From NCBI GenBank assembly GCA_014529385.2, contig CM043947.1:98490036-98554035 (forward strand): a stretch of 64,000 nt of DNA, in the 5' to 3' direction. The DNA comes from Adiantum capillus-veneris (Eukaryota > Streptophyta > Polypodiopsida > Polypodiales > Pteridaceae). A program made the translations under genes and the position numbers. Positions 10,232 to 20,377 of the stretch are shown piece after piece. Numbering within the stretch: position 1 is the first letter of the stretch; every line of letters starts with the position of its first letter. The notes beneath the pieces are model-generated. The model did not search any database. It saw only the letters and a list, made by a program, of their open reading frames with translations, and was not told the DNA's origin.

Positions 10232-11449
10232 TGGTGCAGCCAAAGTGTGTCGACTCTAGAAGGTGGCATGGACAGACGTGTGTAGGCAAGCAGAGGCATG
10301 GCAAAGGACTGGAGCAGCTAGGAAAATCAGGGGATGGCAGGTAGCAACGGAATTGTATGCATGATGCGGCTTATAGGCCAAGAAAGGCTCCATAATGGGC
10401 TAATTTGGGTAGCAGGTGAGGGAGATGCAAAGTGCAACTTTTGGGTCCAGGAATGAAGATCTTGAAGTGCTGAAGGAGCGAGTCCAGATGGCTCATCAAA
10501 CCGAGCTACAGAGCCCAATTTATTGAAGGTTGAAGCTTTAATGGTTCGCAGATTTTTGCCGGACAGGGCAGCAGGAGACAGGTAATCCAAGTGGAAATTG
10601 AGGTATAGATGTGTAGAGCTCAAGTCATGGGGTTTACTCATATTTTGAGATTGCGGATCGAAGCCATGGTTTGCAAGATATAATCAGTTGAATTTTTACC
10701 GGGGCCGGGTTTGAGTCCGTTTGGCTGTATTGGAGGATGTGCCATCTGGCATCTTTGGGCCTCGCCAAAGTTTTTGATGATAGTATACACAATGTGGAGT
10801 TAGTACAAAGTCACGGCACATGATTCCGAGCCTCGAGCACAAAGTTATGGTATGGCCAAGCTTGAGCAGTTAAGAGTGAAATATTTGCAGATGGTCTTTT
10901 AGGTTTTTTACGGCCTCGGTTCGATGGCTAGGAGAGTCATGAAGTGTGGAAAAGTTGGAGGAAGAGGAGGTCGGTTCAATGAGGTTTTTGCCGGGTTCGA
11001 CAGCTCTGCAGATGGACCATCAGGGGCCAGTTGGCAAGCAGGACAAGTGGGGGAAGACAAAGTTTTTTTTAAAAGGGTGGTTTTGTTTCTTTTCAAGGCC
11101 TTGAGGCATGAGTTGTGTGGAGCTCCCACGTGACGGCAGGGTAAAACCCATAGGCACAGTCACGAGCTGGGGGGTCGTGGTATAAGACTAAAGACATGAG
11201 GCCTCTAAGGTACACAAGAGGGGAGAGAGAGGGGAGCTCTCCCTCCCAAGGGCTATGGCGTACATGTTGCGGCCCTGTCGGGCGTTGTGTGCGGCGTTGC
11301 GTGGCAGTTTGGTGGCGATTTTGGCGGTGCAGAAGTGGTGGCACGCTCGTGGGCGCCCCGCGTGGGGTGGAATTTCATAGTGATGATGTGGTAGTTAAGG
11401 GCCGGTGCCCACGCCCGCCAAGGGTCCAAATTTTTGAGGACAGGGGTGT

Positions 11450-11482
<33 letters not shown>

Positions 11483-12261
11483 ATAGCGACATCGCTATTG
11501 CTCGAGGAAGGGAGGGGTCTCGCTACAGAGAGGTGATGACGGGGCAGTTAAAGGGAGAGCCAAGGACACTCAAAGGCCCAAGGGGAACTCCAGGCAGGCA
11601 AATGAAAGGGACAAAGTGCCAAGGTGTACACCATGCAAATGTTTCCATAAAATCAAATGTGCCAAGTGTTGGCAATGCAAACAAATTCTAAAAGAGGCTC
11701 TAAGTGGAAGCCACGGGAGGAGAAACTCATCTTTTTTTCTTTTTTAGACCTCCTAGGGGCACCCCTATAAAAGGTTGTAAATGCGAAAATTTGGGGGATT
11801 TTTTGCCTGAGTGTGTGGGTGGAATCTTGAAGCTTGTGTGTTGCTAAGCTTGCCATTGAAGCTGCATACTTGATTGTACTACTCCCTATGCAATAATACC
11901 ACTTTTTTTCCCCAATCTCTTGCGTTGCCTCTCCCCATTCCCCTCCTTTTCTCCCGCTCTTCGTGTATTGGCCATTGCTTGCAGAGGGTTTGCCTACAAC
12001 TCGAAAGGTGCTACCAAGAGGGTAGATTAGGAGTGTTCTGTGAGTCGGAAAGGGTGAGTTGAGTAGTGTGGGTGCATTTGTGCTGTGGGGTGTTTTTTGC
12101 AAGGTGTGAGATAGTTGTTTTGTATGCTAAAGTGGACAGTGTTAGTGCAAATTAGCCAATTTGAATGTGGTATTTGAGAGGTTAGGGGTGTTGTGGAATC
12201 CCTGGGCTATAGAGAGGCAAATATTTTGTGTGTTGGGTGTGTTCCCTATTCCCCCTCTCCA
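10232..12261 (+). repeat. 3' LTR of the LARD-like element
   Basis: 2,030 bp, colinear with the left LTR. Differences include scattered substitutions, a short GAGAGAGGGG insertion near 11222, an AGAGGGTTTGCCT insertion near 11985, and a C-tract twice as long (32 C at 11451-11482, against 16). The TATA box is at 11766. Confidence 0.9.
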
Positions 12262-12309
12262 ATGCTTCCATAAGAACTCAAAGAGTGACAAGGTGATCAA
12301 TAGTGCTAT
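12262..12309 (-). mobile_element. LINE fragment, upstream RT block
   Basis: Immediately right of the LARD-like element the minus strand encodes STIDHLVTL, a stop, then VLMEA. This is the RT block that normally lies just before the KLYCCFVDF motif, which resumes at 6013 on the other side of the insertion. The stop corresponds to an Arg codon in related LINEs. Beyond 12309 the sequence turns into a (CT)n tract on this strand. Confidence 0.8.
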
Positions 12310-12468
12310 GATGCAGTGAGAGAGAAAGAGGGATAGATAAAGAGAGAGATAATTAAAGAGAGGGAGATAAATGCAGAGAGAGATAGATAAAGAGAGAAAA
12401 AGGGAGAGATAGAGAGGGATAGAAATAGAGAGAATGAGGGATAGATAGAGAGAGAAAGAAAAATAGAA

Positions 12469-12544
<76 letters not shown>

Positions 12545-12561
12545 GGAGAGGGTATAGAGAG

Positions 12562-12650
<89 letters not shown>

Positions 12651-12713
12651 GAAAGAGAGATACAAATAGAATGAGGGATAGATAGAGAGATAGAGAGAGA
12701 GGGAAATAGAGGA

Positions 12714-12773
<60 letters not shown>

Positions 12774-13200
12774 AGAGAAAAAGAGAGAGGGAAAGAGAGG
12801 AATAGATAGAGAGAGAGAGATAGAGGGGGAGAGAAATAGAAAGAGGGAGAGAGGGAGAGGGAAAAGAGGGAGAGAGAGAAAGAGAGATAGGGATAGAGAA
12901 GAGAGGAAAGAGGGAGAGGGAGAGAGAGAGAGAGGGAGAGGGAGAGAGAGGGAGAGGGAGAGAGAGAGAGAAAGAGAGATAGGGATAGAGAAGTGAGGAG
13001 AGAGGGAGAGAGAAAGAGGGGAAAGAGGGAGGGAGAGGAGAGAGAGGGAGATATAGAGAGATAGGAAAAGAGAGAGAGAGAGGGAAAGGGAGAGAGAGAG
13101 AAATAGAGATATCCATGGGGAGAGAGAAAAAGAGATATCCGTCGGCATAAAGAGAGATAGAGAGAGGAAGATAAAGAAATAGGGGGATAAAGAGCAATGG
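12310..13200. repeat. Long GA-rich microsatellite tract
   Basis: About 890 bp of GA-dominated sequence with GATA and GGGA interruptions. Perfect (GA)n runs lie near 12474-12530, 12582-12646 and 12721-12769. All three minus frames are open as Ser-Leu repeats; these are artefacts of the repeat and not genes. Confidence 0.95.
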
Positions 13201-13205
13201 TTTTA

Positions 13206-13575
13206 GGCGGAGCAACCATTTTGTGGTGTACGTAGTGCGGGTATGCTCCTGCTTTTGTAGAGTGCTATGAAAAAAATCTTCTTTACATGACGTCAACAGA
13301 CCCTTGTAAATTACTTTCTACTCTCTTCTCCTTAACTTCTCTTTCTTTCTCTCTATCTCTCTTCCTATCTCTTTGTCCCCACCAAATAGGTATTAGGTTG
13401 GGCAACTTTTAACAATATCGTACCTTAGAATGAAGGAAAAGTAATCCCTCCAACAAGGAGCTGCTGTGAAGAGATGCCGCACAAGAAGCACAATAAAGAA
13501 GCTCTTCTTCATAGCACTCTACAGAAGCAAGAGCACTCTTGCACTGCGCACAACACAAAACGATGGCTACATTTA
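13206..13575. repeat. Inverted repeat (foldback), about 80-bp arms
   Basis: The reverse complement of 13206-13290 matches 13492-13575 at roughly 80 percent, sharing CATAGCACTCTACARAAGCA and CACAAAA. The arms enclose about 200 bases containing a (CT)-rich stretch (13320-13372). With the GA tract outside the left arm, the region could fold back over a longer distance. Confidence 0.65.
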
Positions 13576-13988
13576 CAACCGTAACTCTTTATCTCTGCTC
13601 AAAACGATGGCTACATTATGTATATGTATATATATTTGTGTGTACATATATATTTGTTTATGCATGTATGTAGGCACTAAGTAGTACGAGAGCATAGCAC
13701 CTGAAGGTTAGACGCTTCCTCTTTGGTATAGTCCTTTTTTGATCGTGGCGTTGCGGTCATTGATGCACTCATGCATGGATTACCGCAATGTACCTTTGGT
13801 TTTACCACGGTTGAGACTGTGATGATATCTAAAGAGGTGCACTTGACCTTTGGCACTATTAGCCTCTAGTTAGGTCTACTAGTATGTATATGTATCTACA
13901 TGTTTGTGTGCTAATATACTTGTGTATATATTTATAGATGAGTGGGTAGGGTGGAAAGATTTATCTTATATTTCTCTTTGTAATGTAG

Positions 13989-15472
13989 ATGTCAAACGAG
14001 AGACCAACTAGTGGGAAGCAGCCAACTGGCTCTTCTTTTGGTTGGTTCACATCCAGGTGGGCTCCCACCCGGGGTAGACATCGCCTCTATTGAACCCGAG
14101 TCTTGAGTCGGTGAGAACAAACAAAAAAATAAAGGATGTTTCTGGCTAGTTAACCTAAACCATAAGTGTCATAGGTTTTTGTTATTTGCAGGCATGGCCA
14201 TCCTACACCTACCCTTCTCAAGTTCCTTCACCAGTCGTAGATCCAGACCTACAGTGGTCTCTCTCTTTACGAGGCCAGTACCTCTGAGAGACATAGAATT
14301 TGTTTGGTTGCTACACTCCGCAGCAGCTTGCGACCTACGGTACTTCTCCGCAGACTACACCATGGGGGAGTTAGGGAGGGCCTCCTTACCTACAGAGCCT
14401 CGCATCAACGACACCTCAATATACATCCCCTTCTTATCTTCCTACTCCCATTCCATTGCACGGTCCTACTCCCCTTGCATTGCAGGGTCCCAATCCCATG
14501 GCATCATAGGGTCCTACGCCTCTCCATTCCACTTCTGCTTTGCCAGAACATCGTCGACAAACTTCCTCTAGCAGCGTGCGTCGACGCTCGTCTCAAGGTA
14601 GCGAGCACCGTGAGAGATGAAGCGGCATCAGATCTTGTGGTTTTGCCTATTTTGGTAGTGGTGGGGGAACAGAGTCCTCACTTTCAGAGCATGTCTCCTC
14701 TGACGGAGAGGATGAGGATACTGACGCACCCGTGCCAGACACGCATGGGCACTACTATAGGGTTTAGAGACCAACTGCCCGATCATGCACGTTACATTGA
14801 GGATGCTCTATTAGCTAGATTTGTAAATGTCCCTGATCAACGTTTTTTCCAACAGTGGTTGGAGGGCTACATAAAGACATTTTTGAAAAACAAGCAGTCC
14901 AGTGTGCGGCGTGTAGCAGCCAACCAGGTCAGAGATCCATACAGGAGTTACTGCGGTGGCAACATGGTAGACGCGGAGTGGGAGTGGCAATTCAAGAAAA
15001 GAGCGATCAAGCTACGACGGGCTCATCATACAGACAACAACGCGAGGCTCGCACAAGACAAACTCCCATGCACTTATGGCTCAGGAGGCAAGGGAGCTTG
15101 AAAGGACAAATATGTAAGATTGATTAAATTATAACGTCGATCAATGATTATAAACATTGTAATTGATGATTTGGTATTGTTATTGCTAACTTAGGAAAAT
15201 ATCACTCTCTCTCGACCAACCAGAGAGATGGTCAAGTATCAGGAGCGACATACAGAACTTGATACTTGGCGATGGTTGTTCGAAAACAACCACATCTCTT
15301 GCGAGCAATTCAACGCGATGGTTGGATCACTACAAGCGGTAAGTTTAAACAAGTAATTCTGCATCAATTGTTTTGAGCTTTTGGTAATTGTTTAATTTGG
15401 TTTGGGTTTATGTAGAGTCAAAGTGATCAAACATACATGCCTCTGAACGACGACGAGATAGAGGACGAGTAG
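13989..15472 (+). pseudogene. En/Spm-type (Ptta, Transposase_24-like) gene, broken, with introns
   Basis: A multi-exon reading can be followed. It starts MSNERPTSGKQPTGSSF at 13989. After a probable intron ending TTTGCAG (about 14191) comes AWPSYTYPSQVPSPVVDPDL. A Pro/Gln/Thr-rich section (QGPNPMAS and similar) and the acidic block HVSSDGEDEDTDAPVPDTHG follow. After a frameshift come LPDHARYIEDALLARFVNVP and WLEGYIKTFLKNKQ, then, after another shift, RGSHKTNSHALMAQEARELE. The 3' part has clean introns at 15114-15223 and 15339-15415, and the protein ends LNDDEIEDE. Several stops replace Gln or Arg codons (TAG, TGA). The W-rich region followed by an H-x-x-GS-like block recalls plant Ptta/En/Spm transposase-associated proteins. 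The CACTA-like terminus downstream supports this. Family call is moderate. Confidence 0.5.
15114..15223 (+). other. Predicted intron in the En/Spm-type gene
   Basis: The donor GTAAGAT follows ACAAATAT, and the acceptor is CTCTCTCTCGACCAACCAG with a pyrimidine tract. This acceptor keeps the frame, joining the LERTN end to EMVKYQERHTELDTWRW. An earlier AG (15194) would shift the frame. A second intron follows at 15339-15415 (GTAAGTTT to TTTATGTAG). Confidence 0.55.
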
Positions 15473-15672
15473 ATAGAAAAATATTTTGTCCAAAATTTTG
15501 TAGATTCGCAATGTGGCACTACAACTATTTACTTTTTATTGTAATTTTTTAAAATAGTTGATCTTTTGCATATTAAATTGTTAAGGTAAAGTAAACTCAA
15601 TTTCAATTCTTTGGTATTTTTTATACTTTTCCAAAAAACAATTGATGTTTCATTGTTTTGCAGGTCAAAAAT

Positions 15673-15724
15673 AAAGGTGCTCATTTGGGCCACCCAAAAT
15701 TGGGTGGCCCAAATGAGCACCTTT
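15673..15724. repeat. Perfect 25-bp inverted repeat, 2-nt spacer
   Basis: Left arm 15673-15697 (AAAGGTGCTCATTTGG plus GCCACCCAA) and right arm 15700-15724 are exact reverse complements around AA. Weak A/T pairing continues outward for several bases. The result is an almost complete palindrome inside the CACTA-like region. Confidence 0.95.
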
Positions 15725-15734
15725 TGTTTTTGAA

Positions 15735-15952
15735 TTGACGGGTGTAGCGGAAATAAGCCCAGTAATAGATGTGGCAACTGTCACGGTAATATCAGTGGGT
15801 ACATTGCCGCAACTATTACCGCACTTATTACTGAGAAACCACTACCACGTTCATAGCCGCGTTTATTGCTGCCCCTGCAAATTTTTCTCTCTCCTTTTTC
15901 CTTTGTTTTTTCATGACAATGCTAGCGGTTATAGACAACTCCTCTTATAGTG
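15735..15952 (-). mobile_element. CACTA-like transposon right terminus with subterminal repeats
   Basis: Read on the minus strand from 15952 the sequence begins CACTATAAGAGGAGTTG, as expected of CACTA (En/Spm) terminal inverted repeats. Inside it, short repeats with a GCGG or CCGC core next to TTATT/ATTAC (GCGGTTATAG, GCCGCGTTTATTGC, TACCGCACTTATTACTG, GCCGCAACTATTACC, GCGGAAATAAG) occur in both orientations over 200 bp, like CACTA subterminal repeats. The gene just upstream is of En/Spm type. I could not find the matching left terminus. Confidence 0.5.
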
Positions 15953-16179
15953 TGTGTTGATATTTACTTGGTATATATTTTTACTGGGACTGTTGGCCTA
16001 GGGTACTTTTAGTGAATAACTTGCTAAAATTCACTACGTGATTTTTGTAGGGTGGTACCTAACCCTTAGGTACTAAATGGGTAATGGGCGGGCTAACCAA
16101 CTCTATAAATGATGTCGTCTTCTTCTTAACAGTGAGGTGGCTCCCTCCTGACGGGTCTATGATAATGCGTTCTTAAGTG

Positions 16180-16225
<46 letters not shown>

Positions 16226-16431
16226 ATGGCGGTGCTGCTACACTATCCCCCTTTTGAAGCCACGCCCGCTATATGACTAAGAAGGAAGGTGGCCACTTGC
16301 TCCAAAACCTATAAAAAGGTGAGCTTTACATGGTTACTTAGCATTAGTGGTTTGTGTATTTGGGAGAAGTGTCTGTACATTAGGACTGTGAGAATTTTAC
16401 CTGCAAAGTGGTAGTGTTAAATGTTGGATCT
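15953..16431. other. Non-coding stretch with (TG)20 microsatellite
   Basis: No gene recognised. A perfect (TG)20 microsatellite lies at 16183-16222. Confidence 0.7.
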
Positions 16432-16659
16432 ATGGCAAAGGGCAAGAAAAAGCAGGTTATTGTGGAGTTGGCTGCTCCAACCCATTCTCATGTGACTTTT
16501 GGCATTGAAATGGACTGTTGTCCGAACTATTTGATGGTTGAGAGTATTCCTCATGCATATGTCGGTAGAGGCACTTGAATAGCTACTTCTGCTAAACTTT
16601 ATCTCATGAGAGCTTGTAAAGCACAAGGGGCTTCATTTGGTTTTTCCCCTTATAAATGA
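16432..16659 (+). pseudogene. Possible gene remnant, unknown
   Basis: An ATG-started frame reads MAKGKKKQVIVELAAPTHS and, after one in-frame TGA at 16576, continues IATSAKLYLMRACKAQGASF to a second stop. A possible splice acceptor (CCATGGGTGCAG, 16804-16815) precedes a short open stretch EGYLLNYGFQISLA. A later open stretch ending at 17188 reads LKKNLKDLVDTTKDEIVHEA and LLQTDLKKLKEG, which looks like a coiled coil. These pieces may be exons of one dead gene; no family is recognised. Confidence 0.25.
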
Positions 16660-16875
16660 TTTCATCTTTGAAGATATGATTAGCTTGACCTTTCTTATTA
16701 TTTATCTTTGAAAGCAATCTAGCTGGGTGACATCTATAACATGTGGGATACCCATGCATCACCTGAATACGGTACCAATGCTAACTAAATGCTTTGTTGT
16801 TTCCATGGGTGCAGATGAGGGTTACCTTCTCAACTATGGTTTTCAAATTTCTTTGGCTTGAATATGCGGACTATT

Positions 16876-16924
16876 ATCTCTCTGTCTCTCTCTCTCTCTC
16901 TCACTGTCTCTCTCTCTCTCTCTG

Positions 16925-16968
<44 letters not shown>

Positions 16969-16985
16969 ACCCACACACCCACCCA
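16876..16985. repeat. (CT)n-(CA)n compound microsatellite
   Basis: A CT run with occasional CTGT interruptions passes directly into a CA run (about 16944-16970) and then CCCACAC. Confidence 0.95.
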
Positions 16986-17229
16986 CACCCAAATCCTAAA
17001 AAATACCGAAATTGCCTCCACCAACTTTGTCTATTTTGAAGAAAAACTTAAAAGACCTCGTGGACACCACCAAGGATGAAATTGTGCATGAAGCCATTAT
17101 GACAAACCATAAAGTCCTTGATCAAATCGATTTGCTTCAAACAGATTTGAAAAAATTGAAAGAGGGATCCATTGAAGAAAGCAAGTAATTAAGCTCACAA
17201 TACAGTCTTGCAAATTCATAGATTCACGT

Positions 17230-17277
17230 AGAAAGAGGGTGAATCAGTGCACAAGAAAGAGGGTGAATCAGTGCACA
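17230..17277. repeat. 24-bp perfect tandem duplication
   Basis: Two identical 24-base units, AGAAAGAGGGTGAATC plus AGTGCACA, lie back to back. Confidence 0.95.
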
Positions 17278-17289
17278 AGGTGGAATTAA

Positions 17290-17453
17290 TGTAAGGACCC
17301 CAGTAGCTAGAGACCCGAATCCTCCACCCAACCGCCCGTACTTATAGGCTCTTCGCCCTAGAATCCCCTTTCCACACTGCTAGCTGGCCCGTGGTCGGGG
17401 TCCGTGACCCCCCTTTAGGGTAGGGCCCTGCCCGTAGGACCTGTGTCCTGACA
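17290..17453 (-). repeat. Short LTR-like sequence of a gypsy element
   Basis: On the minus strand a 164-bp segment begins TGTCAGGACACAGG directly after a polypurine tract (AAAGGGGGGAGTAA) and ends GGTCCTTACA, giving TG...CA ends. A TATA-like CCTATAAGTA lies in its second half. It follows a gypsy pol C-terminus on the same strand, so it reads as a 3' LTR. It would be unusually short; the boundary is inferred from one copy plus a rearranged piece at 17942-18003. Confidence 0.45.
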
Positions 17454-17984
17454 TTACTCCCCCCTTTGGAAGAGTTTTCGTCCTTGAAAACACAAGTGGT
17501 GGTATCTTCATAAGAACACTAATGTTTTCCACCCTGGCTCCCTCATGGATCCAACGGTTTGTTGAATCGGAACCCGATTCATTGGGAGGTTCAATGAAAT
17601 CAAGAATAACATCTTGATTTTTCACATTGTTGTCCCTGTACAACCGTCTTGGTTAACCGACCCATAACCAACATAATGTGAAGACTCCATTTAAAAATCA
17701 CTTGAGTATGTTAAACGAGTTATCATAACTAAGAGGTGTCTAAATGCATACCAAGGTTTCAGACTTTCTAGAGGTACTTGAATGTGCAATATAACCTCGG
17801 CTCATCTTTCCATGAAAGTACTATGTTGACCAAGTCCTTGACTTGCTATGGTTTCTTGCCAGTAGCCAACCGCATCAAAATTGATGATTAAGGTTGATAA
17901 CTTGAGAATAATAGGCAGAGACTAAAACTAGCCGTCCCACGGGTCCTACGGGCAGGGCCCTACCCTGAAGGGGGGTCACGGACC
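17399..17984. repeat. 43-bp inverted repeat, about 500 bp apart
   Basis: Left arm 17399-17441 (GGTCCGTGACCCCCCTTT... GTAGGACC) is matched by the reverse complement of 17942-17984 with one mismatch. Just after the right arm, GTAGGACCCGTGTCCTGACA (17985-18004) repeats the left copy's GTAGGACCTGTGTCCTGACA in direct orientation. The pattern is that of a partly inverted, rearranged LTR end. Confidence 0.75.
17454..17940 (-). pseudogene. Ty3/gypsy pol C-terminal fragment
   Basis: The minus strand reads toward the polypurine tract as DVILDFIEPPNESGSD, RWIHEGARVENISVLMKI and PPLVFSRTKTLPKGG, the usual style of a gypsy polyprotein end running into its polypurine tract. Further upstream on this strand, sequence such as VLSWKDEPRLYCTFKYL is interrupted by stops. 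RT and integrase cores are absent. This is an assignment from style and position and not from a catalytic motif. Confidence 0.45.
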
Positions 17985-18239
17985 GTAGGACCCGTGTCCT
18001 GACAATTAAGGCTCAAGAGATTTGTCAACCAAGTTCTCTCCAAGAGTGGAACTATCTATGCAAGCACGATTTATGCTGATCTTTATCTAGAGAATGACAC
18101 ATGCAAGTCTTCAAAAGGATTCGCATATGATAAGGATCCTGGCACTAAATGAATTGATAAAAGAAGCTCGAGAGAAACACATGGAGTGAGGCCGGTACAA
18201 CCTCCACCTTTTTTGTTTTGACTTTGAAGAAAGAAGGTA

Positions 18240-19408
18240 TGAGATAAACAAGGAAATTGCAGTTCATTGTGAATAGCAACTTAGCTAGGTCAGAGCCTAT
18301 TTACAGCCAAAAAGAAATACAAGAAGAAGCTCCTCAACTAGAGACATATCATCACAAAAGCTGTGATAACCACTTGGTCAAACAATGTCCTCAAACGGAG
18401 ATCACTCAAGTAAATGCCTACTGTCATGACTATGGTGTCATTCACTAAATCCCTGAGTGTCAAAACAACCCAAACTGAGTCATGAAGATCACAACAAATG
18501 TCTCAAGAATCGTTCAGCTACCCAATAGCTTGGAAAACAAAAACGCCGTGCCAGTTCAAGTAGTTACGATAGTGCAAGTTCAAAAGGTAGCTAATGAGAA
18601 ACCAAAGACAGAGAAAATGGAAACTGACGCAAGAACCAAAGACCGATGCACCTAGTCAAAAAACCAAGAGCAAATGGAATAGTTGGAAAGCTAGAAAGGC
18701 AAGGATGAAATCATGTAGGGAATGGGAGCAAAAATCCCTAGCTGAGGAGCTTACCCAAACTAAAGGGAAGATCAGACAAGATGAGGAAAGGGTTGCACCT
18801 TCTCTTACGCGGATGTCTCAACCTCCAGAAGAACCATTAATGGAAAGTGAGCCTAGAAGTTCTAGTTAGGAGTATGAGTCCTGGTAGAGAAAGTTAATGA
18901 ACCCTTAGATGCCCTCTTAAAAGCCTATGATACATGGCTCAAAGAAAACCAAGCCCAAGAACAAAGGTGGATGACATATCCCTATGCAGAACTAGAAAAG
19001 CAAAGGCTTGAAATGTGCTAGAAAACGATTCAGCCAGCCCAAGCTTTAGTAGAACCACGAATGGGAATACCTAAGGATGTGTTCCTTGTCCCACCTACAC
19101 CAATAATACCACCAAACTAGGAATAAATAGAGCTAGACCTTAATCACGAGCACAGAACAAAGCTCAAGGACCCAGCACTAGAACGAAGGATAGTGTTGAA
19201 TACCATGGATAAATCTTCCAAGGGATTTCACCTTGCTATACCAGAGGATTGTAAAGAAATATATGGTCTTCACAAATTGTGGAAACAAGTCAGAGAGGCC
19301 AATGAAGTGAGTGAGCTAAGAAAATGAGTAAACCAAACTCGTGATGAAAGAGGAGTGTCTCTTCCACTAATAGAGGAAATTGAGACTGGATCTCAAATGA
19401 ATCTAGAA
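18240..19408 (+). pseudogene. Degenerate gag of a gypsy-like element
   Basis: The plus strand can be read with several stops and shifts. It has Cys/His stretches like decayed zinc knuckles (TYHHKSCDNHLVKQCPQ and NAYCHDYGVIH...PECQNNPN), a Lys/Glu-rich segment (18594-18869), and LDALLKAYDTWLKENQAQEQ, MGIPKDVFLVPPTPIIPPN and EIYGLHKLWKQVREANEVSE. Composition and order suggest a gag polyprotein upstream of the protease relic at 20780. The sequence is cut at 19408 by a TIR element. Knuckle assignment is tentative. Confidence 0.45.
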
Positions 19409-20377
19409 GGGTGTGTGTAAGATCAGATGTATCCAGTTTTGGCAATTAGGTGGAAAGTGTGACACTCAAGGTGTTCAACACATTTGTCTACACCTCATAT
19501 ATTGGCATGGCCAATTAGGACTAAGATGCTATAGTATACCCTTGGAAAATGAAAAATTGCCAATTTATTAATCTTTGATAAATTTTGACCCTAAGATGTG
19601 AACTAAGAATAATCCAAAGGTTGCACATAAGTAAATGGATGAAAGATAAGTTTATGAAGCCTTACTGCACACAATATTTTTTCTATAGGCTCCTTGTACC
19701 ACAAAATATACTATATATCAAATCCATGTGAAAATAATAATTATTTTATTTATTATAATTTTAGAAGAGCTGAATTTCATTTATTGTTATTCTATGTAAA
19801 TTTTGCAAGAAGATCTATCAAAATTCAATAGTTAAAGTATGGTTTTTTTCATCTCACCACATTCCACATAACTATATCTATCAAATGAATGTAGGATATT
19901 GAGAAATTAGCCTTGCATCTATAAATATCTTGTGTAGAAATAATGATATTAAAATTGATGAATTTTTTCACAAAGATAATTACTAATAATTTAAAGAAAT
20001 GAGAAAAAAATCCAATAAGTCCAAAAATTCTCTTTAAGCATATGCAAGATTCATGTGCAAGTTTATTTCAGAATTAAGTAAGTGATAAGAGACTTATATA
20101 AGAATCTATGCTAAGATCACAATGCTTTGACAGGGCGTGATAGGTCAAACCAAGAGATTCCTTACACACAAAAAGTACTATTTTCTTTAATTTGTTTAGA
20201 AATCGATCCTTTTTGGTACGTTAGTACTTATGCCTTTTATGTGGCCACCAATTCTTGGCTTGTAGAAATGAGTATAGCTAGGGTATCATGAAATAACATT
20301 TTCCTAAAAAGCTTACTTTTTTTGCACTCTAAATTGCATAGACTACCAAAACTGCGTACACCTGATCTTGCATACAC
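19409..20377. mobile_element. Non-autonomous TIR DNA element (MITE-like), 969 bp
   Basis: The ends form imperfect terminal inverted repeats of about 35 bp. The left end reads GGGTGTGTGTAAGATCAG...CAGTTTTGG; the reverse complement of the right end reads GTGTATGCAAGATCAGG...CAGTTTTGG. CTAGAA occurs directly outside both ends (19403-19408 and 20378-20383), a probable 6-bp target duplication. The interior is AT-rich and has no ORF of note. The superfamily is not assigned; the duplication may be a worn 8-bp one. It interrupts a gag-protease relic. Confidence 0.7.

Larger units (their letters stand above)
6014..12261 (+). mobile_element. LARD-like LTR retrotransposon with acidic ORF, no pol
   Basis: Two direct repeats of about 2 kb (6014-8005 and 10232-12261) bracket a 2.2-kb interior. 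Both LTRs start TGGTG and end CTCTCCA. A primer-site-like TGGTGCCCC follows the left LTR at 8011, and a purine-rich stretch (ACAGGGGGTGGGCA) lies just before the right LTR, which sets the orientation as plus. The interior has a broken gag and a 460-codon open frame but no protease, RT, RNase H or integrase. It is therefore a large non-autonomous derivative. It sits inside a LINE, whose RT sequence resumes on the far side. The flanking pentamers (GACAC and ATGCT) do not match, so no target duplication is visible. Confidence 0.88.

Noticed and set aside
12142-13296. Open frames of up to 384 codons rich in Ser and Leu on the minus strand
   Set aside because: They are translations of a (CT)n/(GA)n microsatellite, are open in all three frames of that strand, and lack an ATG-defined start or any domain.
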